Source: an uncultured Oscillospiraceae bacterium
GTDB lineage: Bacteria > Bacillota > Clostridia > Oscillospirales > Oscillospiraceae
Assembly (NCBI GenBank): GCA_934589525.1
Contig: CAKTOB010000038.1
Span: 1 to 17,121 of the forward strand
DNA length: 17,121 nucleotides
Direction: 5' to 3'
The notes beneath the pieces are model-generated. The model ran no database searches, was not told the DNA's origin, and saw nothing but the letters and a program-made list of their open reading frames with translations. Numbering within the stretch: the stretch's first letter is position 1; every line of letters starts with the position of its first letter. The position numbers and the translations under genes were made by a program. Below, in pieces: positions 1-8,548 of the stretch.

Positions 1-10
1 GGATGGGTGT

Positions 11-30
11 CACAGCACCGCAGTGCTGTG
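11..30. other. Perfect hairpin near window edge
   Basis: CACAGCAC and GTGCTGTG form an 8-bp stem around a CGCA loop. On the plus strand it is followed by AACTTTTCG, a weak T-run, so it could end a gene that lies left of the window. On the minus strand no T-run follows, so it is a poor terminator for oadB, whose stop lies about 70 nt away. The rest of positions 1-100 holds no gene that I can support. Confidence 0.45.
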
Positions 31-100
31 AACTTTTCGTTAATTATTTCGCTGTCTACTTGACGGGGCGCAGTTCAGCCCGAAGCGGTTTTTTGCGTGT

Positions 101-1312
101 TTAGCCGAATACGCTCAGCAGGAAGCCTGCGGCGATGGCGGAGCCGATGACACCGGCCACGTTGGGGCCCATGGCGTGCATCAGCAGGAAGTTTGCGGGG
201 TTGGCCTTCTGGCCTTCCTTGTTGGAAACACGGGCGGCCATAGGCACCGCGGAAACACCGGCGGAGCCGATCAGGGGGTTGACCTTGCCCTTGGTGGCCC
301 AGCACATCACGTCGCCGCCCAGCAAACCGCCGGCGGTGGAGATGCCGAAAGCGACCACGCCCAGGACGACGATCTTCAGGGTCTGAGCGGTCAGGAAGGT
401 GGAGCCCACCATGGTGGAGCCCACGGCGGTGGACAGCAGAATGGTGACGATGTTCATCAGGGCATTCTGCACGGTGTCAGACAGACGCTCGGTGCAGCCG
501 GTCTCCTTGAAGAGGTTGCCCAGCATCAGGCAGCCGATCAGAGGAGCGGTATCGGGCAGCAGCAGGGCCACGAACATGGTGACAAGGATGGGGAAGATGA
601 TCTTCTCGGTCTTGCTCACGTTCCGGGTCTGGACCATCTTGATCTTCCGGGCCTCGGGAGAGGTCAGCAGATTCATAATGGGGGGCTGGATCAGAGGGAT
701 CAGGGCCATGTAGGAATAAGCTGCCACGGCGATGGCACCCAGCAGGTGGGGAGCCAGACGGGTGGTCAGGAAGATGGCGGTGGGGCCGTCGGCGCCGCCG
801 ATGATGCCGATGGAAGCGGCTTCACGGCCGGTGAAGCCCATGCAAACGGCACCGAAGAAGGCAACGAACACGCCCAGCTGGGCGGCAGCGCCCAGCAGCA
901 GGCTCTTGGGGTTAGACAGCAGGGGGCCAAAGTCGGTCATGGCACCAACGCCCATGAAAATCAGGCAGGGGTACAGGCTGGTCTTGACACCGATGTAGAA
1001 GATGTCCAGCAGGCCGCCCTCCCGCATGATCTGGCCGAAGCTGTGATACATGGGGCTGGAGGGATCCATAAAGGCATCCCACAGGTTCTGATGGTACAGG
1101 CCGGCGTTGGGCAGGTTGGTCAGCAGGCAGCCGAAGGCGATGCCCACCAGCAGCAGGGGCTCAAACTTCTTGACGATGGCCAGGTACAGCAGTACGCAGG
1201 CGATGGCCAGCATCACCAGGTTCTGCCAGCCGTTATTGGATACGAAGCCGGTAATAATTGCGGCAAAGCCGGAATTATTCCAGAGCTTCAGCAGGATCGC
1301 GCCAACATTCAT
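101..1312 (-). CDS. oadB: Na+-translocating decarboxylase, beta subunit (OadB)
   Basis: This is the integral-membrane subunit that decarboxylates carboxybiotin and couples the reaction to Na+ export. At 403 residues it has the family's usual length and many hydrophobic segments. Landmarks are FEPLLL near residue 50, the intramembrane GGADGP at 172-177 (its Asp175 likely matches the Na+-binding aspartate of characterised beta subunits), [13 protein letters not shown] at 345-357, and the C-terminal [10 protein letters not shown]. The start has AAGGAGG just upstream. It is the last gene of a minus-strand operon, 12 nt after the biotin carrier. The family also serves methylmalonyl-CoA, malonate and glutaconyl-CoA decarboxylases, so the substrate is read from the neighbouring alpha subunit. 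Confidence 0.95.
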   Translation of the reverse strand: MNVGAILLKLWNNSGFAAIITGFVSNNGWQNLVMLAIACVLLYLAIVKKFEPLLLVGIAFGCLLTNLPNAGLYHQNLWDAFMDPSSPMYHSFGQIMREGGLLDIFYIGVKTSLYPCLIFMGVGAMTDFGPLLSNPKSLLLGAAAQLGVFVAFFGAVCMGFTGREAASIGIIGGADGPTAIFLTTRLAPHLLGAIAVAAYSYMALIPLIQPPIMNLLTSPEARKIKMVQTRNVSKTEKIIFPILVTMFVALLLPDTAPLIGCLMLGNLFKETGCTERLSDTVQNALMNIVTILLSTAVGSTMVGSTFLTAQTLKIVVLGVVAFGISTAGGLLGGDVMCWATKGKVNPLIGSAGVSAVPMAARVSNKEGQKANPANFLLMHAMGPNVAGVIGSAIAAGFLLSVFG

Positions 1313-1324
1313 TGGGAGCCCTCC

Positions 1325-1729
1325 TTAACCGATCACGACCAGAGGTGCCCCAGTGTCCACATTGGAGCCCTTGGAGACCAGAACCTGGGTAACGGTTCCG
1401 TCCTTGGGAGCCATGATCTCGTTCTCCATCTTCATAGCCTCCAGGACGCACAGAACGTCACCGGACTTCACAGCCTGACCGGCGGTCACATTGACCTTCA
1501 GGATGTTGCCGGGCATGGGGGCGTTGACGGGCTCACCGGCACCGGTCACCACGGGCGCGGCGGCAGGAGCGGGGGCAGCGGCAGGAGCGGCAGCAGCGGG
1601 GGCGGCGGGAGCGGGAGCCGCGGCGGGAGCGGAAGGCGCAATGGCTTCGTACTCGTCAAGCAGAATGGCCTCGCCGGCCTCCACCTCGACTTCGTAAGTA
1701 CGGCCCTTCAAAGTCACTTTGTATTTCAT
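1325..1729 (-). CDS. Biotin carboxyl carrier protein of the decarboxylase
   Basis: This small 134-residue protein shuttles the carboxyl group from the carboxyltransferase (OadA) to the membrane subunit (OadB) on a biotin. The C-terminal half is a biotinyl domain with the EAMKMEN motif, and Lys100 is the expected biotinylation site. Residues 31-60 are almost entirely Ala and Pro, a flexible swinging linker; the N-terminus (MKYKVTLKGR) matches stand-alone carriers. In Klebsiella-type enzymes this domain is fused to the alpha subunit, but here it is a separate gene. It begins 2 nt after oadG, and its Shine-Dalgarno (AAGGAGG) lies inside the last codons of oadG, so translation is probably coupled. 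The GC-rich linker repeats could allow slippage, but the frame is intact. Confidence 0.93.
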   Translation of the reverse strand: MKYKVTLKGRTYEVEVEAGEAILLDEYEAIAPSAPAAAPAPAAPAAAAPAAAPAPAAAPVVTGAGEPVNAPMPGNILKVNVTAGQAVKSGDVLCVLEAMKMENEIMAPKDGTVTQVLVSKGSNVDTGAPLVVIG

Positions 1730-1731
1730 GA

Positions 1732-2088
1732 TTATTTGACCTCCTTAATGGATTTGAAACGCAGCTCGTTCAGGGGCTTGCCCATCTTATCGGCTACGAT
1801 GGCCATAATCATGGCCGCAGTCTTGGGTTCAACATCGTGGAGCATCAGCTCACCGGCAGAGCCGGGGGCCACAGCCTTGGAAGCCGCAGGAGCGGCAGGG
1901 GCCACGGGCGCCGTGGCCTTGGCGGCAGCGGCGGAAGCGGCGGCCAGCTTGGCATCCTTCCCGGCAAAATACTTGCCCATGGCGACGATGACGCACATCA
2001 GCAGGATCAGGCCGAAGAATACCACCGCATAGCCCAGCAGCGCGTAAACGCCGGCTTCGCCAATGGAAATATCAGAAGTAAGCATCAT
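1732..2088 (-). CDS. oadG: Oxaloacetate decarboxylase, gamma-like subunit
   Basis: The 118-residue protein has one transmembrane segment (about residues 14-37), an Ala/Pro-rich linker (about 48-78), and a C-terminal domain (ELMLHDVEPKTAAMIMAIVADK) that resembles the gamma/delta subunits of Na+-pumping decarboxylases. The role known for the family is to assemble the complex and dock the soluble alpha subunit on membrane OadB. The start follows AAGGAGGG that overlaps the stop of oadA, and the next gene begins 2 nt after its own stop. ATG occurs twice in a row at the start, so the first Met is uncertain by one codon. The identity rests on topology, the C-terminal motif and context more than on strong catalytic motifs. 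Confidence 0.82.
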   Translation of the reverse strand: MMLTSDISIGEAGVYALLGYAVVFFGLILLMCVIVAMGKYFAGKDAKLAAASAAAAKATAPVAPAAPAASKAVAPGSAGELMLHDVEPKTAAMIMAIVADKMGKPLNELRFKSIKEVK

Positions 2089-2103
2089 AACGTGATACCC
2101 TCC

Positions 2104-3513
2104 TTAGGCCTCGGTAATGGTATAAGTAACCTTGTTCTCTTCCTTTGCCTTGCGGCCCTCCAGGAACTTTTCAGCCTGGGCGGGGAAGCAGATGTAGCTC
2201 ATAACATCCTCTTCGCTCTGAGCCAGTTCGCCCAGGGCGGCCTTGGCGGCGGCGAACTCCTCACCGGTGCGCTTGCTGTCCTCTACACGGCAGTCCATAG
2301 GAGCGTCCATACCGGCCTCGGCCAGAATGCGCTTCTCCAGGTCGGCATCCACGGGAGCGGGGGCAATGCCGTACTCGCCCTTGAAGTAAGCCTTGACTTC
2401 CTTGGAGATGTTCTTGTAGCGTTCCCCCACCAGCACGTTGGTCACAGCCTGGTTGCCCACCATCTGGGACAGAGGAGTGACCAGGGGAGGATAGCCCATG
2501 TCCTTCCGGACGGAGGGGATCTCCGCCAGAGCGGCATCGAACTTGTCCATGGCGTGCATATCGGTCAGGTTGGCGATCATGTTGGAGAGCATGCCGCCGG
2601 GAACCTTGTAAACCAGGGCCTGGGCATCGGTACCCATGGACTTGGGGTTGATGCGGCCGGAGTCGATGTACTTCTGCTTGACGGGCTTGAAGTAATCGTT
2701 GACCTTGTTGATGACTTCCTCGTTCAGGCCGGTCTCGATGCCCAGCTCGCTGAGGGCGTAGTAAATGGTCTCGGTGGCAGGCTGAGAGGTGCCGTTGGAG
2801 AAGCAGGAGGTGGCGGTGTCGATGATGTCCACACCGGCTTCCACAGCCTTCATAACGGTCATGTAAGCCATACCGGTGGTGCAGTGGGTGTGCAGCACCA
2901 GGGGCAGGGTCACACCGGCATCCTTGATGCCCTTGAACAGCTGCTCGGCCTCGTTGGGGGACATGGTACCGGCCATATCCTTCAGGCAGATGGTGTCAAA
3001 GCCCATGCTCTGCAGCTCCTTGCACATCTCGGCGTACTTGGCGGGGGTGTGCACAGGGGACTGGGTGTAGGAAATGCAGCCGGAAGCCACGGTGTTGGCG
3101 GTGGCGTACTTCTTGGTGGCCTCCAGAGCGGTGCGGATGTTCCGGAAATCGTTCAGAGCGTCGAAAATACGCAGAACGTCAATGCCGTTCTTGATGGACA
3201 GCTCTACAAACTTCTCCACCACGTCGTCGTGATAGTGCTTGTAGCCCAGCAGGTTCTGGCCACGGAGCAGCATCTGCAGGCGGGTGTTGGGCATGGCCTT
3301 GCGGAAGGACCGCAGACGCTCCCAGGGATCTTCGTCCAGGTAGCGCAGGCAGCTGTCAAAGGTGGCGCCGCCCCAGCACTCGACGGAATAATAACCGGCC
3401 TTGTCCATGGTGGACAGGATGCCTTCCATATCGGCAAACGGCATACGGGTAGCCATCAGGGACTGGTTGGCATCACGAAGGACGGTTTCAGTGAATTGGA
3501 CTTTCTGAGCCAT
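2104..3513 (-). CDS. oadA: Oxaloacetate decarboxylase, carboxyltransferase alpha subunit
   Basis: This TIM-barrel carboxyltransferase of the pyruvate carboxylase type moves the carboxyl group of oxaloacetate to biotin, releasing pyruvate. Visible motifs are LRDANQS at 12-18 (metal-binding Asp14), RIFDALND at 115-122, LKDMAG at 177-182 (active-site Lys178), and LHTHCTTG at 207-214 (metal ligands His208 and His210). At 469 residues it ends before the place where a fused biotin domain would lie; the carrier is encoded two genes downstream. The PC-type motifs argue against methylmalonyl-CoA decarboxylase, whose alpha subunit has an acyl-CoA carboxyltransferase (crotonase-like) fold. The start has GGAGG upstream. 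It lies 165 nt after pckA, which forms the same substrate, oxaloacetate. Confidence 0.94.
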   Translation of the reverse strand: MAQKVQFTETVLRDANQSLMATRMPFADMEGILSTMDKAGYYSVECWGGATFDSCLRYLDEDPWERLRSFRKAMPNTRLQMLLRGQNLLGYKHYHDDVVEKFVELSIKNGIDVLRIFDALNDFRNIRTALEATKKYATANTVASGCISYTQSPVHTPAKYAEMCKELQSMGFDTICLKDMAGTMSPNEAEQLFKGIKDAGVTLPLVLHTHCTTGMAYMTVMKAVEAGVDIIDTATSCFSNGTSQPATETIYYALSELGIETGLNEEVINKVNDYFKPVKQKYIDSGRINPKSMGTDAQALVYKVPGGMLSNMIANLTDMHAMDKFDAALAEIPSVRKDMGYPPLVTPLSQMVGNQAVTNVLVGERYKNISKEVKAYFKGEYGIAPAPVDADLEKRILAEAGMDAPMDCRVEDSKRTGEEFAAAKAALGELAQSEEDVMSYICFPAQAEKFLEGRKAKEENKVTYTITEA

Positions 3514-3551
3514 TGGTATGAACCTCCGTTAATAGTTATTTTGCAGTAAAT

Positions 3552-3642
3552 GGGGAAATTTTCACGCGCAATCCGCTTGTGCGCAAAAATTCGCCCACCT
3601 ACTGCTTCCTTCAGATACCGGCAGAGGGTTTCCCCTCTGCCG
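3552..3642 (-). promoter_or_regulatory. Structured leader between pckA and oadA
   Basis: Two inverted repeats fill the gap between pckA and oadA. The first in transcription order is a perfect 10-bp stem (3619-3628 with 3633-3642, four-nt loop) about 37 nt after the pckA stop. It has no T-run, so it looks like an mRNA-processing or stability hairpin, or a weak terminator. The second is an imperfect long stem (about 3552-3570 with 3580-3596) that contains GCGCA/TGCGC and an AAAATTT/AAATTTT extension. The two genes may be cotranscribed with differing mRNA levels. I see no clear separate promoter for oadA. Confidence 0.5.
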
Positions 3643-3678
3643 ATATGGTGAATACGAATAAAGAATGCTGCTTGCTTC

Positions 3679-5283
<1,605 letters not shown>

Positions 5284-5390
5284 AATGGGGGTCCTCCTAT
5301 ATAATGATTTCGGGTGAAAGGCCGGGAAAATCTCCGCTTTTCAACGCAATTTGGTAAACGTCCGGGAAATGCCCAAGGTTCACCGGATAC

Positions 5391-5419
5391 ATATTAACAC
5401 AAGAAATCTTGATTGTAAA
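5391..5419 (-). promoter_or_regulatory. Promoter of pckA
   Basis: On the minus strand a TTTACA -35 box (5414-5419) and a TAATAT -10 box (5391-5396) are 17 bp apart. The transcript would start near 5384 and carry about 100 nt of leader. In that leader a GGTGAA/TTCACC pair could close a loose fold. A perfect dyad, CAAGAAATCTTG (5400-5411), fills the spacer and could be an operator. Confidence 0.75.
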
Positions 5420-5535
5420 CATTTTTTTCGGTATTTTTTTACTGCTTGGCTATTTTGATAAAAACGGGCCGCCACATCCCGGCAACTTCATAGGAACTTA
5501 ATAATTACCCACTTTTTTTCTTCACATCTACCGGG

Positions 5536-5640
5536 TATACTAAAGACAAATCAAATTTGATTTTCTCATCTTTTTCATTTTCCTCTCCTCTTTTTTTGTT
5601 GCAGGATCCGCAGCTGGCAGGCTGCGGATTTTGTGCGTTT
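5536..5640 (+). ncRNA. Possible small RNA, pyrimidine-rich
   Basis: A TATACT -10 box at 5536-5541 would start a transcript near 5548, which would run about 90 nt to an intrinsic terminator at 5606-5640. The -35 region is poor (only a T-run), so expression is uncertain. The body from about 5551 to 5600 is nearly all C and T on this strand. No gene on the plus strand lies upstream that the terminator could otherwise serve. The opposite strand holds a 12-codon ORF (5540-5578) with a good ribosome binding site, so it is not certain which strand matters. Confidence 0.25.
5606..5640 (+). terminator. Intrinsic terminator in pckA upstream region
   Basis: ATCCGCAGC (5606-5614) pairs perfectly with GCTGCGGAT (5621-5629) over a 6-nt loop and is followed by TTTGTGCGTTTT. 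It reads as a plus-strand terminator although no plus-strand gene precedes it. From here to 5712 I see only a short CCCGGC/GCCGGG hairpin (5667-5683) without a T-run, and no gene. Confidence 0.6.
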
Positions 5641-5711
5641 TAAGGCCCTTTTGGTAAGCCCGGCCCCCCGGCACACCGCCGGGAAACCCTCCGGCAGCGG
5701 AAGGACGGCTT

Positions 5712-5748
5712 CAAAAAGGGCGTGGCCGGGATTTCCGGTCACGCCCTT
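5712..5748 (-). terminator. Terminator of the lipoprotein gene
   Basis: On the minus strand AAGGGCGTG (5740-5748) pairs with CACGCCCTT (5716-5724). An inner CCGG/CCGG pair extends the stem, and a T-run follows. It lies 15 nt after the lipoprotein stop codon. Confidence 0.85.
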
Positions 5749-5763
5749 GTATTTGTTTCGCCC

Positions 5764-6489
5764 TTACGCCGTATACTGGGAGAAGGGGATGAAGCTGATT
5801 TTGACGGTGCTGTCCAGCAGGTTCTGTTCCGTGGTCTCGCCCACCTCGGTGTCTACACTTTCCAGAGCATCCTGGGCCCATTCGGAATTTTTGGTGTAGA
5901 ACCAGGGGTTCTTTTCGTCCTTGGCGGCATCAAATACCAGGGCATCCTGGAATTGCAGGCTGCCGTTTTCCAGCCGGTACAGGTTGTAGCCGTAGCTGGC
6001 GGCACCGTTGGTGCCCCGGTTTAAGATCAGGCCGTCGGAGGTCATCTGATAGGTGCTGCGCTCCATGGCGTCGATGATCTGGGTCTCCTGGCCGTCTTTC
6101 ACGGTGTACATGGCATAGATCAGGCCCTCGTCCACGGAGCCGATCATCAGTTCGGACACGCCGTCGCCGTCCACATCGTCCATGACGTAGCCCACTTTGT
6201 CCACATCCCCCACCATGCCTACCAGGTAGTTGAGCCCCCGGTCCATGTATTCCTGGGGGCCGAAGCCCTGGAGCAGGGCATCAAAATAGCCGTCCAGGAT
6301 CTCACCGTACAGGGGCTTCGCGGTGACCACCGGGACCTCCGTCGGGGCCTCGGTCTGGGCAGTCTCTGTGGGAGCTTCTGTTACCGGAACAGTCTCCGGA
6401 GCGGTAGTCGGAGCGGAAGGATTGCTGCCGCAGGCAGCCAAACTCAAAAGCATTGCGAATATCAAAAGCAGTGCTGACAATTTTTTCAT
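5764..6489 (-). CDS. Putative secreted lipoprotein, Thr/Pro/Glu-rich linker
   Basis: The 241-residue product has a clear lipoprotein signal peptide: MKK, a Leu/Ala-rich core, then the lipobox LAAC with Cys20 as the lipidated residue. A Thr/Pro/Glu/Ala-rich linker (about 21-58) extends the protein away from the membrane. The folded part holds DVDGDGVSEL, an acidic calcium-binding-like loop of the FG-GAP/dockerin sort that is common in Firmicute surface lipoproteins; no catalytic motif is seen. I chose the start at 6489 because AAAGGA lies upstream and because the promoter at 6521-6549 rules out a longer ORF starting at 6549. It is a monocistronic gene between its own promoter and terminator. 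The function is unknown. Confidence 0.8.
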   Translation of the reverse strand: MKKLSALLLIFAMLLSLAACGSNPSAPTTAPETVPVTEAPTETAQTEAPTEVPVVTAKPLYGEILDGYFDALLQGFGPQEYMDRGLNYLVGMVGDVDKVGYVMDDVDGDGVSELMIGSVDEGLIYAMYTVKDGQETQIIDAMERSTYQMTSDGLILNRGTNGAASYGYNLYRLENGSLQFQDALVFDAAKDEKNPWFYTKNSEWAQDALESVDTEVGETTEQNLLDSTVKISFIPFSQYTA

Positions 6490-6520
6490 AACTTTTCGTC
6501 CTTTCACCATAGTTTCTTTC

Positions 6521-6549
6521 ACAATATCACCCTTTTTCCGGATTGTCAA
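6521..6549 (-). promoter_or_regulatory. Promoter of the lipoprotein gene
   Basis: On the minus strand a consensus TTGACA (6544-6549) and TATTGT (6521-6526) are separated by 17 bp. The predicted start of transcription near 6514 gives a leader of about 25 nt before the ATG at 6489. Confidence 0.8.
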
Positions 6550-6592
6550 GAAGTCCGACCCAATATTAAAAAAAGATTATTATTTTGCTGCC

Positions 6593-6622
6593 GCCGCAAA
6601 AAAAGCACCTCTATTTTGCGGC
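6593..6622. promoter_or_regulatory. Inverted repeat between divergent promoters
   Basis: GCCGCAAAA (6593-6601) and TTTTGCGGC (6614-6622) form a perfect 9-bp dyad with a 12-nt centre. It lies between the lipoprotein promoter and the nfeD promoter, 8 bp upstream of the latter's -35 box. It could be a shared operator. It has no T-run in the right place for a terminator on either strand. Confidence 0.4.
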
Positions 6623-6630
6623 AAACAGCA

Positions 6631-6659
6631 TTGACGTTCCCCCGGGAAACTGCTAGAAT
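6631..6659 (+). promoter_or_regulatory. Promoter of the nfeD-SPFH operon
   Basis: TTGACG (6631-6636) and TAGAAT (6654-6659) are 17 bp apart. The same pair of hexamers with the same spacing drives the NAD-salvage genes at 16054-16082. Transcription would begin near 6666, about 48 nt before the TTG start codon. Confidence 0.8.
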
Positions 6660-6713
6660 ATTCCCGTAAGCAAGGCAGCAAAAAGCGGAGCTATTAAGGA
6701 AGGAGGTTCCCAA

Positions 6714-7169
6714 TTGAACGTTTCTGCTTCTGTCTGGCTGGTGCTTCTCATCCTTTTTGTAGTGGCAGAGGGGGCCTCGGTGTCGCTGGTGTCCATCTGG
6801 TTTGCGGCGGGCGCCCTGGTGGCGGCCCTGGCGGCGCTGCTGGGTGCCGGAGGGCTGACCCAAACGGTGCTGTTCTTCACCGTCAGCGGTGTGCTGCTGG
6901 CCCTGCTGCGGCCCATACTAAAAAAGTATGTGAACCCCAAGATCCAGAAAACCAATGTAGATGCCCTGATAGGGCAAACCTGTACGGTCACGGAGGAGAT
7001 CGACGATCTGGCCCCCTCGGGTCAGGTAAAGATCGGCGGCATGGTCTGGACGGCCAGAAGTGCCGACGGCGAGAAGATCCCCGCCGGAACCATCGTTACC
7101 GTCGCTTCTGTGGAGGGCGTGAAGCTGCTGGTTTCCCCCGCCGCCGTGCCGGAATCCGTCAAATCATAA
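6714..7169 (+). CDS. NfeD-like membrane protein with OB-fold domain
   Basis: The 151-residue protein has two to three hydrophobic segments within residues 5-68, followed by a soluble domain (about 78-145) that resembles the NfeD OB-fold, with DALIGQTCTVTEEI and a terminal VEGVKLLV strand. NfeD proteins are almost always paired with SPFH/stomatin proteins and are thought to partner them in membrane-domain organisation; that pairing holds here, with the SPFH gene 13 nt downstream. The start is TTG, set by AAGGAAGGAGG ending 7 nt before it; no ATG fits. It is the first gene of a three-gene unit from the promoter at 6631-6659. This is the short form without the N-terminal Clp-type protease domain. 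Confidence 0.9.
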   Translation: MNVSASVWLVLLILFVVAEGASVSLVSIWFAAGALVAALAALLGAGGLTQTVLFFTVSGVLLALLRPILKKYVNPKIQKTNVDALIGQTCTVTEEIDDLAPSGQVKIGGMVWTARSADGEKIPAGTIVTVASVEGVKLLVSPAAVPESVKS

Positions 7170-7182
7170 GGAGGAAAATCAT

Positions 7183-8097
7183 ATGCCCTTTGTATTACTT
7201 GCCATTGTCATTCTGCTGTTCGTCATCATCATCACCAATATCTCCGTGGTCCAGCAGTCCCGGGCCTATGTTGTGGAGCGGCTGGGTGCCTTCCACAGCG
7301 TGTGGGGCGTGGGTATGCACTTCAAAGTCCCCTTCATTGACCGGGTGGCCCGGAAAGTCAGCCTGAAAGAGCAGGTCCTGGACTATCCCCCCCAGCCCGT
7401 CATCACCAAGGACAACGTGACCATGCAGATCGATACCGTTGTCTACTTCCAGATCACCGACCCCAAGCTCTACTGCTACGGCGTGGAGCAGCCCATGATG
7501 GCCATGGAGACCCTGACCGCCACCACCCTGCGAAACATCATTGGCGATCTGGAGCTGGACCAGACCCTGACGAGCCGCGACGTAGTCAACACCAAAATGC
7601 GCTCCATCCTGGACGAAGCTACCGACCCCTGGGGCATCAAGGTCAACCGGGTAGAGCTGAAGAACATCCTGCCTCCCGCGGACATTCAGAACTCCATGGA
7701 GAAGCAGATGAAAGCCGAGCGTGACCGCCGTCAGTCCATCCTTCAGGCCGAGGGCCAGAAGAAGTCCGCCATCCTCATTGCCGAGGGTGAAAAGGAATCC
7801 GCCATTCTGAAAGCCTCCGCTGAAAAGGAAGCCGCCATTCTCCGGGCCGAGGCCGAGAAGCAGGCCGCTATTCTGAAGGCCGACGGCGAAGCCCAGGCCA
7901 TTCTGTCGGTGCAGCAGGCCCTGGCCGACTCCATCGCCATGCTGAACGAAAAGGCCCCCAGCGACAGCGTTCTGCGGCTGAAGGCCATTGAGGCCATGCA
8001 GAAGGTTGCCGACGGCCAGGCCACCAAGATCATCATCCCCAGCGAAATGCAGGGCCTGGTGGGTCTTGCCAACGGCATCGTCGAAGGAACCAAGTAA
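7183..8097 (+). CDS. SPFH/band-7 (stomatin-like) protein
   Basis: This is a membrane-anchored scaffold protein, probably acting with the NfeD partner upstream. It has an N-terminal transmembrane segment (residues 3-20), then an SPFH/band-7 domain (about 22-180) with RAYVVERLGAF, a hallmark of the paraslipin/QmcA group. Residues 185-239 are five back-to-back 11-residue repeats of the pattern xIL-x-AEGEKxx, a hendecad pattern that predicts an unusually regular helical stalk. A short C-terminal domain contains the conserved IIIPSEMQGLVG. The length of 304 residues is usual. The start follows AGGAGG. A GC-rich hairpin lies just after the stop codon. Confidence 0.95.
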   Translation: MPFVLLAIVILLFVIIITNISVVQQSRAYVVERLGAFHSVWGVGMHFKVPFIDRVARKVSLKEQVLDYPPQPVITKDNVTMQIDTVVYFQITDPKLYCYGVEQPMMAMETLTATTLRNIIGDLELDQTLTSRDVVNTKMRSILDEATDPWGIKVNRVELKNILPPADIQNSMEKQMKAERDRRQSILQAEGQKKSAILIAEGEKESAILKASAEKEAAILRAEAEKQAAILKADGEAQAILSVQQALADSIAMLNEKAPSDSVLRLKAIEAMQKVADGQATKIIIPSEMQGLVGLANGIVEGTK

Positions 8098-8101
8098 TGC
8101 C

Positions 8102-8130
8102 AACCGCCGCCGTGGGTAACGGCGGCGGTT
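8102..8130 (+). terminator. GC-rich hairpin, attenuator or partial terminator
   Basis: AACCGCCGCCGT (8102-8113) and ACGGCGGCGGTT (8119-8130) form a perfect 12-bp stem with a 5-nt loop, starting 4 nt after the SPFH stop. The T-run is short (TTTCT), and the ribosome binding site of the next gene starts about 5 nt later. It may cause partial termination or stabilise the upstream mRNA. Confidence 0.6.
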
Positions 8131-8146
8131 TCTAAAAGGAGCGTTC

Positions 8147-8332
8147 ATGATGGACAATCGTTTTGTAAAAATCTATTCCCAGGGTTTTGTAGGGACCTTG
8201 GAAATCTGGGTGGACACCCAGACCGGAGTCAACTACCTCTTCCGGCAAAGCGGCTACGGCGGCGGCCTGACGGTGCTGATGGACCGGGAGGGGAAGCCCA
8301 TCGTGTCGGCATTGCCTGTTCAGGAGGCATAA
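8147..8332 (+). CDS. Small DUF6440-like protein
   Basis: This is a 61-residue soluble protein. The pattern of FVKIYSQGF, then VDTQTGVNYLFRQSGYGGGLTVLMDREGKP, matches small Firmicute proteins of the DUF6440 type as I recall them. In that family the YGGGLTxLLDxxGKP core is the signature, and the function is unknown. The start follows AAAAGGAG; two ATG codons stand together, so the first residue is uncertain by one. It sits in the nfeD-SPFH unit after a hairpin, with a strong terminator 48 nt beyond its stop. No signal peptide or membrane segment is seen. Confidence 0.8.
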   Translation: MMDNRFVKIYSQGFVGTLEIWVDTQTGVNYLFRQSGYGGGLTVLMDREGKPIVSALPVQEA

Positions 8333-8379
8333 ACCCTTCGACAGGCTTTCCCCAAATTCCCGAAAATCAGGGTGCCTTT

Positions 8380-8421
8380 CCGGCGGCTTTCCACATTCTT
8401 TTGTGGCAGCCGCCGGTTTTT
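8380..8421 (+). terminator. Terminator of the nfeD-SPFH-DUF6440 unit
   Basis: CCGGCGGCT (8380-8388) pairs with AGCCGCCGG (8408-8416), an inner CCAC/GTGG pair extends the stem, and TTTTT follows. This is a textbook intrinsic terminator. Confidence 0.9.
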
Positions 8422-8458
8422 GCGTCCTTTCGGGGGATTTTTCACCGACCCGAAATTC

Positions 8459-8486
8459 TTGATTTTTACGGAATTTCTCTTATAAT
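8459..8486 (+). promoter_or_regulatory. Promoter of the yabE-like gene
   Basis: TTGATT (8459-8464) and a perfect TATAAT (8481-8486) are 16 bp apart. Transcription would start near 8493, about 55 nt before the coding region. Confidence 0.7.
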
Positions 8487-8548
8487 AGCCCCATTCACAG
8501 GCAAAACCGCCGAAAAGCGATAGAGAAATCGCGGAATGCCAGAGAGGA

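Noticed and set aside
62..100. Terminator of the oadB operon
   Set aside because: The only pairing near the stop is a 3-bp CCG/CGG with the T-run on the plus strand; it is too weak to call for the minus-strand operon.
176..2032. Long plus-strand ORF rich in Gly, Gln and His
   Set aside because: It is antisense to oadB, the biotin carrier and oadG, and its composition is that of a shadow of GC-rich coding DNA. It has no ribosome binding site or domain.
2104..3513. Methylmalonyl-CoA decarboxylase alpha subunit
   Set aside because: The motifs are of the pyruvate carboxylase carboxyltransferase type (LRDANQS, LKDMAG, LHTHCTTG), not the acyl-CoA carboxyltransferase fold.
1837..3549. 570-residue plus-strand ORF
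   Set aside because: It is a shadow of oadA and oadG, low complexity in Gly, His and Val, with no recognisable motif.
6490..6549. Longer N-terminus for the lipoprotein
   Set aside because: This start coincides with the -35 box of the promoter and would place 20 charged residues before the signal peptide.
7195..8157. 320-residue minus-strand ORF
   Set aside because: It is the antisense shadow of the SPFH gene; the Gly/Leu repeats mirror the hendecad codons.
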